A stretch of DNA of 64,000 bases, taken from positions 620,001-684,000 of the forward strand of contig NC_016526.1 of NCBI RefSeq assembly GCF_000236905.1, given 5' to 3'. Shown piece by piece: positions 20,488 through 29,195 of the stretch. The translations under genes were made by a program, and so were the position numbers. How positions within the stretch are numbered: position 1 is the first letter of the stretch; the number at the start of each line of letters is the position of its first letter. The stretch comes from Tetrapisispora phaffii CBS 4417 (lineage: Eukaryota > Ascomycota > Saccharomycetes > Saccharomycetales > Saccharomycetaceae). The notes beneath the pieces were generated by a model. It saw only the letters and a list, made by a program, of their open reading frames with translations, made no database searches and was not told the DNA's origin.

Positions 20488-22098
20488 CTAGATATATGTT
20501 AGTTTTGTAACTTGCTCCTGGATGTATTCAGAATTGTATATTTGTTCAATCCTCCATCTTGAGTTCTTTCTTATGAGTGTGTTTTTTACTATTTCTTTTG
20601 CACTCGATTCAATGTCAAGCATTTTTGACCATTTCCATTCGAACATGGCAATCCTATGGGCAGTTGATCTGCTTCTCTGTCTGAAATTAGCATTCGGTAA
20701 GGGATCAAATGGTAATCTGTTTTCCAGTAACCCATAGAGTATAACTCCCATTGCCCATGTATCGCTTAATTTACCATCATATTCAATGCCCATCAATATT
20801 TCAGGCGAAACATAATCTTCTGACCCACATCTGGTAGTGCACATTTCACCTGGATATAACTGTTTACATAAACCAAAGTCTCCAAGTTCGATAATACTTT
20901 CATTGTTAAGCAAATTGGACTCTTTCATTTCCAATATTTTTTCCATTGGGTATTTTAATAAAATATTTTCCAATTTCAAATCTCTGTGTATAATGTTATT
21001 CTCATGCAAATACTTGACAGCTAAAGTTAATTCAGAAAATATTCTTTGGATGAACCAGAGTTCCAATTTTCCAGCCATAGCTATTGCAGTACCCAGGATA
21101 TCTCCACCTGAACAATATGAACAAATTAAGTCAAGAGGTGGCAACTTATCATTTTTAGAAAGTATATCTTGAACAGGTTTCTTCGATGCTAGAAATATTT
21201 TGTTGTTAATGGCATACAACTTGATAATACAAGGGTGATCGATTGATTTCAATACACTCAATTCACGTGTTAAGGAAGTTTCAAACCTTGACATAATATC
21301 TGTGTATACAGAAGTACCCTTTAGTTCTGGATTATTTAACTCTTCTGGATACTTAATACTCTTTACTGCAACTTGCTGCAGCCTATTATCTTCGTCTGCA
21401 TTAGTAACACCGATTCTTTCAAATAGATAAACTGTACTGAAGTTGCCTTCACCTATTACTTTGACCATTTCAAACTTCAGTTTTTTTTCGAGATCATCAA
21501 CCAGATACCCATCTATTTGTTTTTCTTCCGATGATGGCTCTTCTTCTGTAATTGTATCAATAGATGCTCCAAATTTCATAGGTTCTTCATTCATTGTAGG
21601 CAACGATGCTATCCTCTGCTTCTCGGCAAGCGGAAGTGGAGGCAACTCAGATATTATTCGATGCTGTGGAGCGTGATGATAGGTATCAGAGACATTGTCA
21701 TCTATTTTCCGGACTAGTGCTGGATCACGACGAATTTTAGACATATATAATGGAGTCAGCACAGGTGACGACATCTTGTACTTCTCAATTTGTGGTGACA
21801 ATGTATTAGTTGCTTTATGGTTTGGTGTATACCCCATAGGTGTAGGAAGCTCCGAGTATTTGTCAAACTTTGGGATCGAAAGATTCACAGGCGTGGACAA
21901 GGCACTGTTACTCCCCTCCTTTACGTTATTGGCATCATCAATCTCGTAATCACTGTTATTTTCTGTAATTATAGCATGTAAGGATCGTAATTTGTCATTT
22001 CCCTTGCCTGTATCACCATTATCAGTAGTAGACAATCTTGGAGTCTGAATACCCAATCCAGCATATACTTTCGTGTGCATTTCATTATTCTCAACCAT
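20488..22098 (-). CDS. PRR1: Serine/threonine protein kinase Prr1
   Basis: Prr1 is a fungal kinase reported to act in pheromone-response and stress signalling. The 536-aa protein (S. cerevisiae 518) has a Ser/Pro-rich N-terminus with LPTPMGYTPN and several TP/SP sites, then a kinase domain from about residue 210. The domain shows the glycine loop GEGNFSTVYLFE, catalytic lysine in VAVKSIKYPEEL, the catalytic loop IIHRDLKLEN, LGDFGLCK, and CGSEDYVSPEIL in place of the usual APE region. The C-terminal RQRSRSTAHRIAMFEWKW block is diagnostic of Prr1. Lies upstream of APN1 and RAD27 on the same strand, as in YKL116C-YKL113C. Confidence 0.95.
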   Translation of the reverse strand: MVENNEMHTKVYAGLGIQTPRLSTTDNGDTGKGNDKLRSLHAIITENNSDYEIDDANNVKEGSNSALSTPVNLSIPKFDKYSELPTPMGYTPNHKATNTLSPQIEKYKMSSPVLTPLYMSKIRRDPALVRKIDDNVSDTYHHAPQHRIISELPPLPLAEKQRIASLPTMNEEPMKFGASIDTITEEEPSSEEKQIDGYLVDDLEKKLKFEMVKVIGEGNFSTVYLFERIGVTNADEDNRLQQVAVKSIKYPEELNNPELKGTSVYTDIMSRFETSLTRELSVLKSIDHPCIIKLYAINNKIFLASKKPVQDILSKNDKLPPLDLICSYCSGGDILGTAIAMAGKLELWFIQRIFSELTLAVKYLHENNIIHRDLKLENILLKYPMEKILEMKESNLLNNESIIELGDFGLCKQLYPGEMCTTRCGSEDYVSPEILMGIEYDGKLSDTWAMGVILYGLLENRLPFDPLPNANFRQRSRSTAHRIAMFEWKWSKMLDIESSAKEIVKNTLIRKNSRWRIEQIYNSEYIQEQVTKLTYI

Positions 22099-22625
22099 CG
22101 TAAATGTAGTTATATTATCATCAAAATTTCCTATCTAGTTTTATAGTATTGTAAACCAGTACAGATCAACCCCCAAGCACACTTTGTTCACGTTAGTGTG
22201 TATGGGATCACTAAAGGGGAGTAATATGTTTTTTTAACGTTCGATTACAATAACTGACAAAATCAAACCTTTCAAACTTAGCGAAACTGAGCAAAACAGT
22301 TAAGTGTCAATACACAACACACTATGAATCACTTATGGTAATATATATTATTAATACTATTATACAAATAAACAGTTACAAGTTTCTTTTAATTTGATTG
22401 TTTTTCCTAAATGTGTTTTCGATTTTTCAATTTACAGGTCCCTTACTTAATGTATTAAGATTATTGAAAATTGAGCGATGAGATAGATGAGATGATATAT
22501 TTCACTGCAAGTGAAACAAGAATTATAAACAAGTTGTAGCATATCTATTGTGTTTTCAAATATTCTCCACGAGTTATGATATTTGTTATTTATCGTACAA
22601 AAATTTTATGAATACAATGTTTTTA
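22099..22625. other. PRR1-APN1 intergenic region
   Basis: PRR1 promoter and APN1 3' flank. A perfect PAC octamer GCGATGAG lies at 22475-22482 with further GATGAG copies following. A TA-rich tract lies at about 22338-22370. No gene is seen. Confidence 0.5.
22475..22482 (+). promoter_or_regulatory. PAC-type element GCGATGAG
   Basis: Exact PAC octamer, followed within 15 bp by another GATGAG. It lies about 380 bp upstream of PRR1, which is not a ribosome-biogenesis gene, so its role here is uncertain. Confidence 0.4.
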
Positions 22626-23717
22626 TTATTTCTTGGTGGTTCTTCTTTTTTTGGTCAATTGAGAAGTGATACTGTTCGCTGACTTTACCTCATCTTTTAC
22701 CAGTGTTCTTTTTTTTGGTGATTTTGTTGCCCTTGCTTGTTTGACTTTAAACTTAACAGCTTGTTCTTTACGTACTTTTTCGCCTTGGCTTTGTAACTTT
22801 ATATTTTTGGCAACCAATTCTTTGTTATTTTCGTCGTCTATGGTCTCTAACCATTCTAAAGTATCAATTTCATGTCCATAACCAGTATCGTCATCTTGGG
22901 GTGTCTCCAGGACAACTGGAATACCACGTAAGTTTTCGTTGTGTGCGATTAATCTGAAAACCTCTAACCCAAGAAAACCTTCACCGATTTTCTCGTGGAG
23001 ATCTCTGTTTGCACCTAAAGGAGCTTTTGAATCATTCAAATGGATGGAGCTGAGATATTTGTAACCAACTACATCGTCAAACATTTTCCAAAATTCATCA
23101 AAGCTCTCCTTGTTGCTGATATCGTAACCGGCAGCAAAAGTATGGCATGTATCGATACAGACACCTATTCTTGATTGATCTTCTATCATATCAATTACGG
23201 TTCTCAAATCATGTAGATCACTTCCAACTAAGTTACCGGTACCTGCCATATTCTCAAGCACAATCTTAACAAATTTTGTTTCTTTGATGGCTTTATTAAG
23301 ATAATCGGCCAATTGCTTCAATTGCACAGTGTGATCTCCCTTTAGCGACGAACCCGGATGCAAATTGTACAGACCAATACCAAGCTGTTCAGCTCTTTTC
23401 AGATCGTCAATGAGTGAATCGTAGCTCTTTTCTGCCTTCTCCACCTCTGGGTTGGCTAGGTTGATAAAATATTGACCATGTGGCAAAATGTCAGTCAATG
23501 GATTATAATTATGTTTAACGCACAGCTCTTTAAACTTATCAATCTCATCCTGTGTATATTGTGGAGAGACCCATTTCCGTGGCGACTTCAAAAACAAAGC
23601 AAAGGAATTGCAACCAATATTGAACGCATTGGTTACACTATTTGAAACACCACCTGCAGTGGATACATGCGCACCGAATTTATACTTTGAGGTTGTATTT
23701 CTAATGAATTTCGACAT
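22626..23717 (-). CDS. APN1: AP endonuclease Apn1 (endonuclease IV family)
   Basis: Cleaves DNA 5' to abasic sites and removes blocked 3' ends in base excision repair, in nucleus and mitochondria. The 363-aa protein (S. cerevisiae 367) is a zinc TIM barrel with family motifs in order: KFGAHVSTAGG, LPHGQYFINLANPE, YNLHPGSSLKGDH, VLENMAGTGN, GVCIDTCHTFAAGYD, HLNDSKAPLGANRDLHEKIGEGFLG and VVLETP. These contain the His, Asp and Glu residues that bind three metal ions. The C-terminus is Lys-rich (KSPKKRTL, TKKRRTTKK), fitting nuclear import. It follows RAD27 on the same strand. Confidence 0.97.
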   Translation of the reverse strand: MSKFIRNTTSKYKFGAHVSTAGGVSNSVTNAFNIGCNSFALFLKSPRKWVSPQYTQDEIDKFKELCVKHNYNPLTDILPHGQYFINLANPEVEKAEKSYDSLIDDLKRAEQLGIGLYNLHPGSSLKGDHTVQLKQLADYLNKAIKETKFVKIVLENMAGTGNLVGSDLHDLRTVIDMIEDQSRIGVCIDTCHTFAAGYDISNKESFDEFWKMFDDVVGYKYLSSIHLNDSKAPLGANRDLHEKIGEGFLGLEVFRLIAHNENLRGIPVVLETPQDDDTGYGHEIDTLEWLETIDDENNKELVAKNIKLQSQGEKVRKEQAVKFKVKQARATKSPKKRTLVKDEVKSANSITSQLTKKRRTTKK

Positions 23718-24106
23718 TAGTGCAGTTCAATTCCTTTTTAAGTTGATAGTCCTACTAAGTGAAAAAGTCAATCGTGTATTAGCCAATATTGTATTCTTGG
23801 TTAGTTGTTCATCAAACAATTTCCAGATCGTATCTTTATAACTCATCTTCTTCTAACAGTATTGTTCAACTTTTCCAAATCTACAAAATGGAAAAGTTCC
23901 GTAATAGATGGAAAAATCAGCAATGACAGCAACTCCATCGAACTACGAACATGGTCATAAAGAAATGAACATGGGCTACTCTTTTATGTATTAGATAATG
24001 CATTGTTTTGTGTTATTATTTATAAAATGTTCTGGTTGTTATACAAAATTATTTTCGAATCATCTCTCAATTGGAACGGCGAGGAATTAAGGGTTTTCCT
24101 GTCGAG
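23718..24106. other. RAD27-APN1 intergenic region
   Basis: RAD27 3' flank and APN1 promoter. A 10-bp perfect inverted repeat, AACTTTTCCA and TGGAAAAGTT with an 11-nt spacer, lies at 23868-23898, 151 bp before the APN1 start. No gene is seen. Confidence 0.5.
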
Positions 24107-25249
24107 TTAATTACCTTTACTTTCTCTTCTTGGTGACTTTATTACTTTTTTTGAAGCTTTAGCTTTAGCCTTAGCAGCTTCCAGTTGTTCTTTCGTCTTT
24201 GGTACGACCTTGAAGAATCCATCTAGTCTTCCCTGTACACCTGATTTCAACCCTTTTTGTAATCTTTTGATACCTGATCTGACCCTTTCCTCACTGAATT
24301 TCTTATCACCACATAGATAACTGACTAGTGCTTCTTCTTGTGGTGGTTTCCATTTCAGGTCGATGTCAGCACCGTCAATAACATCTGGATTCAAAAACAA
24401 ATCTCTTGCTTCTTTATATGGCCAATTTTCAGGTATCTTCCATTTGCTATTAGAATCTGGGCTCTCTACGAATTCAATGATTTTCTCTAGAGAGCCATGT
24501 TCTTTGATCAGCTTCAAAGCGGTGACAGGACCCACGCCTCTGATACTTTCACAGTAATCACACCCCAGCATGATGCCCAAGTCTATGAACTGTTCCAAAG
24601 TTAGTTCCAGTCCTTCCAACACAGTTTCGGTGTTAATTTCGTGAATTGGTTCTTTCTTAGCTTCAGAAAAAGTCAAATGTCTTAATAAGAACGGTGTTCT
24701 GTAACATAAAGTATCCATATCCTCACTTGCTGCAGCGTAGACTTTGCCCTTCTTTGCTAATTCTGCACATTGAGATTCAGCCTCACAGGGAGCATTAACG
24801 TATGGGATCCCCATCAACTCTAGCAAATGCTTGGCCTCATCGTTATGTTCCTTGGAGACTTTGACTAATCTCTTCTCTTGCTTGAGAATATCTGCTTGCT
24901 CGACAGCCTCGGCCAGCTTCTTCTCTGTCTCTACTCTTCTTGCTGTTCTCTTTGTCAATTCGTGAGATTTCAGCACTGGAGGTTTACCGTCAAAAACATA
25001 GCATGGCTTGATACCATTATCGATCATTCTCAGTGTTCTATAGAAGATCCCCATCAGATGTGACGTGGTCTCCCCATTCTCGTTTGTCAACTGTCCACCA
25101 TCCTGTTGTCTCACAGCAATTAAAAACTGGTACAGGGACATAGATGCATCGATAGCAACTTTTCTACCAAAGAATGCTTTGATATCACTCTTGCGTACTG
25201 CAGTTGGAGCATGCTCGGAAATAATAGCATTCAAACCTTTGATACCCAT
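24107..25249 (-). CDS. RAD27: Flap endonuclease Rad27 (FEN1)
   Basis: Removes 5' flaps and RNA primers during Okazaki fragment maturation and long-patch repair in the nucleus. The 380-aa protein (S. cerevisiae 382) begins [15 protein letters not shown] and has the N domain with metal ligand Asp34 (VAIDAS) and VFDGKPP, the I domain with [13 protein letters not shown] and [10 protein letters not shown], and the helix-hairpin-helix [18 protein letters not shown]-binding PIP box, QGRLDGFF, lies at 339-346, followed by a basic tail. Two MCB elements upstream fit G1/S expression by MBF. Confidence 0.98.
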   Translation of the reverse strand: MGIKGLNAIISEHAPTAVRKSDIKAFFGRKVAIDASMSLYQFLIAVRQQDGGQLTNENGETTSHLMGIFYRTLRMIDNGIKPCYVFDGKPPVLKSHELTKRTARRVETEKKLAEAVEQADILKQEKRLVKVSKEHNDEAKHLLELMGIPYVNAPCEAESQCAELAKKGKVYAAASEDMDTLCYRTPFLLRHLTFSEAKKEPIHEINTETVLEGLELTLEQFIDLGIMLGCDYCESIRGVGPVTALKLIKEHGSLEKIIEFVESPDSNSKWKIPENWPYKEARDLFLNPDVIDGADIDLKWKPPQEEALVSYLCGDKKFSEERVRSGIKRLQKGLKSGVQGRLDGFFKVVPKTKEQLEAAKAKAKASKKVIKSPRRESKGN

Positions 25250-25385
25250 TGTGTGTGTTGTATTTTGCAGTGCCGTTTGGATGATTCCTTGCCGATATCT
25301 GACTGGGTTGATGACGAGTGTGTCTTATACAAGTACAAGTTTAAATATATGATATGCCATGCTGTGTGGTGGCTATAGAACGGTT

Positions 25386-25391
25386 ACGCGT
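25386..25391. promoter_or_regulatory. MCB element (ACGCGT) upstream of RAD27
   Basis: Exact MluI cell-cycle box 137 bp before the RAD27 ATG. MBF binds this sequence in many DNA replication promoters. Confidence 0.7.
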
Positions 25392-25439
25392 TTTGGTACA
25401 TAGGATGAGCATCGTGAGCCACGTACTGTGAGTGTGTTT

Positions 25440-25445
25440 ACGCGT
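25440..25445. promoter_or_regulatory. Second MCB element (ACGCGT) upstream of RAD27
   Basis: Exact MCB 191 bp before the RAD27 start, 54 bp from the first. Paired MCBs are the usual arrangement in MBF targets. Confidence 0.7.
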
Positions 25446-26112
25446 TCCAGCCGGGATCGCATGCTGCAAGCATGGTAACGCACAGGGAAGAGTGCAATAG
25501 CGTGGACATTGATTGAACTGGAACTCTGTTCATCGGCTGGGCACCGACTATCCAGACATAAGTTGTGTCGAAACAGGTGTTGGAGCAGTGCCAGGTTCGA
25601 TGTTCTTGACGTCGGCTAGGTTGGTGGCTGGATATTAGAGGTCACTCCTAGGACGGCGTGAATTATTACCGTCTGATCCTGCTGCGTGTGCTCTGTTTTT
25701 ACAACTAGTGGATCCAAGGCACTGTACGTCTGTTATAAACTTCAGATTCCTGGCAAGGGCAGCTGACTGTCTTGCACTAGGGTCCATAATTGTGACACTA
25801 GACTACTTGGTTCTATTACATAGGTGTTGTGGTATAAGCTCCCCAAGAAGTTAGATCACCATACGGCATTGCCAATTGTTATCAGTAATTCATAACAAAT
25901 AGCAACAGAACTGCAGTAGACGACCTTTTTATGCATCTAGGATACGACATAATCATGTAACTATTTAATTATATACTACATGATACAAGGAAGCAAGCTT
26001 TGTTGAATGTGAGAAGAATGATATGATGATGTGTCTAGCTGTTGCGTTACGTCCCTTCCATATAACCGTGCATCCCTACCCCCATATTAAAGTACAACAA
26101 CGTAAAATAACA

Positions 26113-26184
26113 TCCGGGATAGTTTAATGGTTAGAATCCGCGCTTGTCGCGTGCGGGATCGGGGTTCAATTCCCCGTTCCGGAG
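26113..26184 (+). tRNA. tRNA-Asp (anticodon GUC)
   Basis: A 72-nt cloverleaf with no intron. TCCGGGA pairs with TTCCGGA, including one G-T pair, and G26184 is the discriminator. The anticodon loop CTTGTCGC holds anticodon GTC, and the T arm holds GGGGTTCAATTCCCC. It closely matches the remembered S. cerevisiae tRNA-Asp(GUC), differing mainly in acceptor and anticodon stem pairs. Confidence 0.97.
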
Positions 26185-26185
26185 A

Positions 26186-26191
26186 TTTTTT
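26186..26191 (+). terminator. Pol III terminator of tRNA-Asp
   Basis: Six T residues start two bases after the tRNA, a standard Pol III stop. Confidence 0.8.
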
Positions 26192-26760
26192 GCACAACGC
26201 CACAACCACATACACAAGACCAGAGCAGCGGTAGGGTCCGCGAGCCACTAGTTGTCAAGACACATTGCAAGTGGCGCGAACCAAGCACCGAGCTTTGCTT
26301 GCCAAATACGAACACCAACGAACAAGGCAACGCCATTGCACCGGCACTGTTCCAACACCTGTGGCCCACACTGTGGAGAAGCAAGCTTATGTTGGTTAGT
26401 TCCAACATCTAAGTTAGTGTCATTAGCCACTTCAGTTGCTCTAGTATAGTCCATCTTCTTTATAGTTAAATAATCGATTGGTCCTTTATTAGTGTAATTA
26501 AACTATTCTATATAGAGTTAGAAGCCCTCCTTATATATGAGTTGAACTGACAGTTGAATGAACACGTACACATGTTCATTCATCCTCCTAGGCTCTTTAG
26601 TGCTGTATTGTACATCTGTGTTTATCACGTGGCCATTTACATTGTAGTGAGAAATTTTCACCTACCACTTGAAAGATTGTTCTAGACCTTCTTTCCATTA
26701 GTAAGTGATCTATTGGTTCTGGACTCAAAGTGTCATAAACACTTAGTTCTGTCACATACA

Positions 26761-26795
26761 CTACAATAATTCTGACAACTACAATAATTCTGACA
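26761..26795. repeat. Tandem duplication of an 18-bp unit
   Basis: CTACAATAATTCTGACA occurs twice head to tail with an 18-bp period, immediately before the Rap1-like site of the ABF1 promoter. Confidence 0.85.
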
Positions 26796-26796
26796 C

Positions 26797-26807
26797 ACAC
26801 CCACACC
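26797..26807 (+). promoter_or_regulatory. Rap1-like site in the ABF1 promoter
   Basis: ACACCCACACC fits the telomeric-type Rap1 consensus ACACCCRYAC. It is followed by a CT-rich tract. Confidence 0.4.
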
Positions 26808-26854
26808 CTCTCTCTCTCGCCCGTCGGCGGCTAAAGTCCCTGCGTGCCACAACA

Positions 26855-26867
26855 ATCACCCGATACG
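26855..26867 (+). promoter_or_regulatory. Abf1 binding site in the ABF1 promoter (autoregulation)
   Basis: ATCAC, five bases, then ACG matches RTCRYNNNNNACG exactly, 329 bp before the ABF1 start. S. cerevisiae ABF1 is known to be controlled by its own product, so this site probably serves the same feedback. Confidence 0.65.
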
Positions 26868-26873
26868 AACTGC

Positions 26874-26880
26874 TTACCCG
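26874..26880 (-). promoter_or_regulatory. Reb1 site in the ABF1 promoter
   Basis: TTACCCG is the reverse complement of the Reb1 core CGGGTAA. It lies 7 bp after the Abf1 site, making a compact general-regulatory-factor cluster. Confidence 0.55.
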
Positions 26881-27195
26881 GCCGTGCAGCCTTGGCCCCT
26901 CCCCCCGTCGTCCGTCAATGGTGATCACAGCCAGCTGTTTATTTGTGATGTTTTGATGTTGGAATATTGCAAATAACTAATAACGACAACTGTCAACGTT
27001 CCATTTTATTACAAGTTATCATGCATCTTGTTTACATGCTACTCTAGTTGTATATAATGATTTCTTCTTGCGATTAGTATATAATGATCTGATTCGTGTT
27101 CCTATATTTATAGTCTTGGATTTCGTGGTTGTGGTTTGGTTAAGTATATGCATTGTTATACAACTGTATTGCACAACTCATCTCCCGTTGCAAAG

Positions 27196-28851
27196 ATGTC
27201 GAATCTATACGAATATAAACACAGTGTTATAAATAAAAATTTGGCTGTTACTGAAGATGCTGGGATTGATAATAAGAAATTCGAAACTCTAGATGACTGG
27301 TACAAGGTTATTCAGGACTACGAATTCCAGGCCAGGTGTCCCATCATATTGAAAAATTCACACAGAAACAAGCATTTCACTTTTGCTTGCCATTTGAAAA
27401 ATTGCCAGTTTAAAATCCTGTTGAGCTACTGTGGTAATAATAGGGACGCTCTGATTAATAACATTAATTTGCACGATATCGATGACATTGACAACCATGT
27501 AGCTTTATCGCAGTCAAAACTATCCAGCAACAACGCCGCTGCCGACACAAGTACAAACAACGACGTAGACGATAGCAATGTCGATACTGAATTAAGGACA
27601 AAAAAATACGATGCAGATGCGGTAGATGACGATGATGATGTTACAGCAGCCATTGTGGCGGCTGTGGCGGCGGTCAATAACAACAACAATAACGACGAGG
27701 ACGACGACGGCGGAAGGGGGGTGAAGTCTGAAGGTGTTTCGGAGTCAAAGAGTAAGTCAAGTGATGACAACTCGAATGAGGGCGGGCTAGTTATCGACGA
27801 TTATGACCATTCACAAAATAACAACGGCGGGAAGAACGAATTGAGAGGTCCGTTCATGGTTACAAAAATCGATCCCTATCATAATCATCCTTTAGAGTCG
27901 AATCTTTCTTTGCAGAAGTTTGTATTGACAAAAATCCCAAAAATTTTACAGAATGAATTGAATTTCGATCAAAAATTGGAGGAACTTTGTAATGAGGAGG
28001 AAAATACTATCTCGAAATTTAAAGTGGCTCAATTTGTAGAGGACAGTGATTTACTTCCTGTTTTGAAGAAGAATTTCAAACTATCGGACGATGACATTGA
28101 CAAAACTTTTAAAGGGCAGATTGCAAGACGTGTCACTACTTATAAAGCAAGATTCGTCCTGAAAAAGAAAAAGAATGGAGAATACCACACTGCAACAGGA
28201 AACGCAGTGGGTGTCAATGGTTCCTCTAATGCCACAAAGAATACAGCAACCTCTGTTTCCTCAGCACGGAATCACACTTCATCCATGGTTAGATCATCAG
28301 ATGTAAATTCAACAAGAAATGAAATGTTACCAATAGGGAATAATGCTCATGCTCATGGAGAAGATGAAGAAAATAACGTATACTCCAATGCCGATGAAGA
28401 CGGTAACCTTGCATCTATGGACGATGAAACTCGTCTAAGAACAGCTTTGAAAGAAGCCCAGGATGTAGTATATGCAGCTAATGCAATGGTCAACGAAGAA
28501 AATTCAATCAAAGCTATGAAAAACAATAAAAGACTTCTAAATGACAATGAGGATAACGAGGATTCAAACGTTCATCCAGATCTGGAAGAAGAGGATATAC
28601 AGAGAAAACGTAGTAGAATCGATAACAACAATGAAAGTGCCTCGATTAAATTAAATGCTCTGGATGAAACACTAATGGCTCTCGAAGATGCAGGTGACGA
28701 TAAATTGCCTCACGAGGTCGCAGAACAATTAAGATTGTTATCATCACACTTCAAAGATGAGCTTGTACAACAACACAACCATAATGAACTATCAAATAAA
28801 AAAGAGGATATTCCTGATGAAAATATTCAACCTGAATTGAGAGGTCAATAA
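27196..28851 (+). CDS. ABF1: General regulatory factor Abf1
   Basis: Abf1 binds promoters, replication origins and silencers and keeps nucleosome-free regions open. The N-terminus is clearly conserved: YEYKHSVINKNL, DWYKVIQDYEFQARCPIILKNSHRNKH and FTFACHLKNCQFKILLSYCG, which hold the His/Cys zinc motif (Cys48, His56 or His60, Cys65, Cys70). A long Asp/Asn/Ser-rich insert is followed by the second half of the bipartite DNA-binding domain (PYHNHPLESNLSLQKFVLTKIPKIL to RFVLKKKK). At 551 aa it is well short of S. cerevisiae Abf1 (731). The ATG at 27196 (MSNLYEYKH) was chosen by alignment; an in-frame ATG at 27148 would add 16 residues. An Abf1 site lies upstream. Confidence 0.95.
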   Translation: MSNLYEYKHSVINKNLAVTEDAGIDNKKFETLDDWYKVIQDYEFQARCPIILKNSHRNKHFTFACHLKNCQFKILLSYCGNNRDALINNINLHDIDDIDNHVALSQSKLSSNNAAADTSTNNDVDDSNVDTELRTKKYDADAVDDDDDVTAAIVAAVAAVNNNNNNDEDDDGGRGVKSEGVSESKSKSSDDNSNEGGLVIDDYDHSQNNNGGKNELRGPFMVTKIDPYHNHPLESNLSLQKFVLTKIPKILQNELNFDQKLEELCNEEENTISKFKVAQFVEDSDLLPVLKKNFKLSDDDIDKTFKGQIARRVTTYKARFVLKKKKNGEYHTATGNAVGVNGSSNATKNTATSVSSARNHTSSMVRSSDVNSTRNEMLPIGNNAHAHGEDEENNVYSNADEDGNLASMDDETRLRTALKEAQDVVYAANAMVNEENSIKAMKNNKRLLNDNEDNEDSNVHPDLEEEDIQRKRSRIDNNNESASIKLNALDETLMALEDAGDDKLPHEVAEQLRLLSSHFKDELVQQHNHNELSNKKEDIPDENIQPELRGQ

Positions 28852-29195
28852 ATTACATTCATCAATTTTACAATTCAATGTTCTCAGGAACCTGGTGTCT
28901 TCCCCCCTCCCCGACAGAATAAATGTACTCTTTAAATAGAAAAAACTTATTTATCTCAACCATGTATTATTCTTTATTTAAAAATATATCAAACATCGAA
29001 TTCAAATCAATTATATATTTATCTATAAAATCATATACGTAACGTTTATTAAATATTGTTTTCACGTTCATTGCGCATACAAAATCTTAACATAATTTCA
29101 ATGTGATATTCAAAAGCACTATAAAAAACACACAACCCCACAAACACACAACCTGTATTCATAAATGCATTGACTACAACAGCAAACGATAAAGG
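28852..29195. other. ABF1-ATP25 intergenic region
   Basis: ABF1 3' flank and ATP25 promoter. It is very AT-rich with a short C-rich patch at about 28900-28915. No motif or gene is called. Confidence 0.5.

Larger units (their letters stand above)
25250..26112. other. RAD27 promoter and degenerate repeat DNA upstream of tRNA-Asp
   Basis: The first 200 bp carry the RAD27 MCB sites. Bases about 25450-26100 are unusually GC-mixed and free of genes. A block at 25729-25756 (TCTGTTATAAAC, then AGATTCCTGG) matches 1322-1349 upstream of tRNA-Lys, suggesting relics of one LTR family at both tRNA genes. Confidence 0.5.
26192..27195. other. tRNA-Asp to ABF1 gap with ABF1 promoter
   Basis: Bases 26200-26450 are GC-richer and open in several overlapping frames without a plausible gene. 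Inverted repeats lie at 26389-26408 (ATGTTGG/CCAACAT, like joined LTR ends) and 26555-26582. An 18-bp tandem duplication lies at 26761-26795. Then come Rap1-, Abf1- and Reb1-type sites ahead of ABF1. Confidence 0.5.

Noticed and set aside
26166..26454. Three overlapping open frames beside tRNA-Asp
   Set aside because: They lie on both strands over one GC-richer patch, are under 81 codons and show no protein-like motif; probably repeat debris.
26787..26815. C/A-rich stretch in the ABF1 promoter as telomerase RNA template
   Set aside because: It is only one short repeat followed by CT-rich DNA and no flanking telomerase RNA features; a Rap1-type site is more likely.
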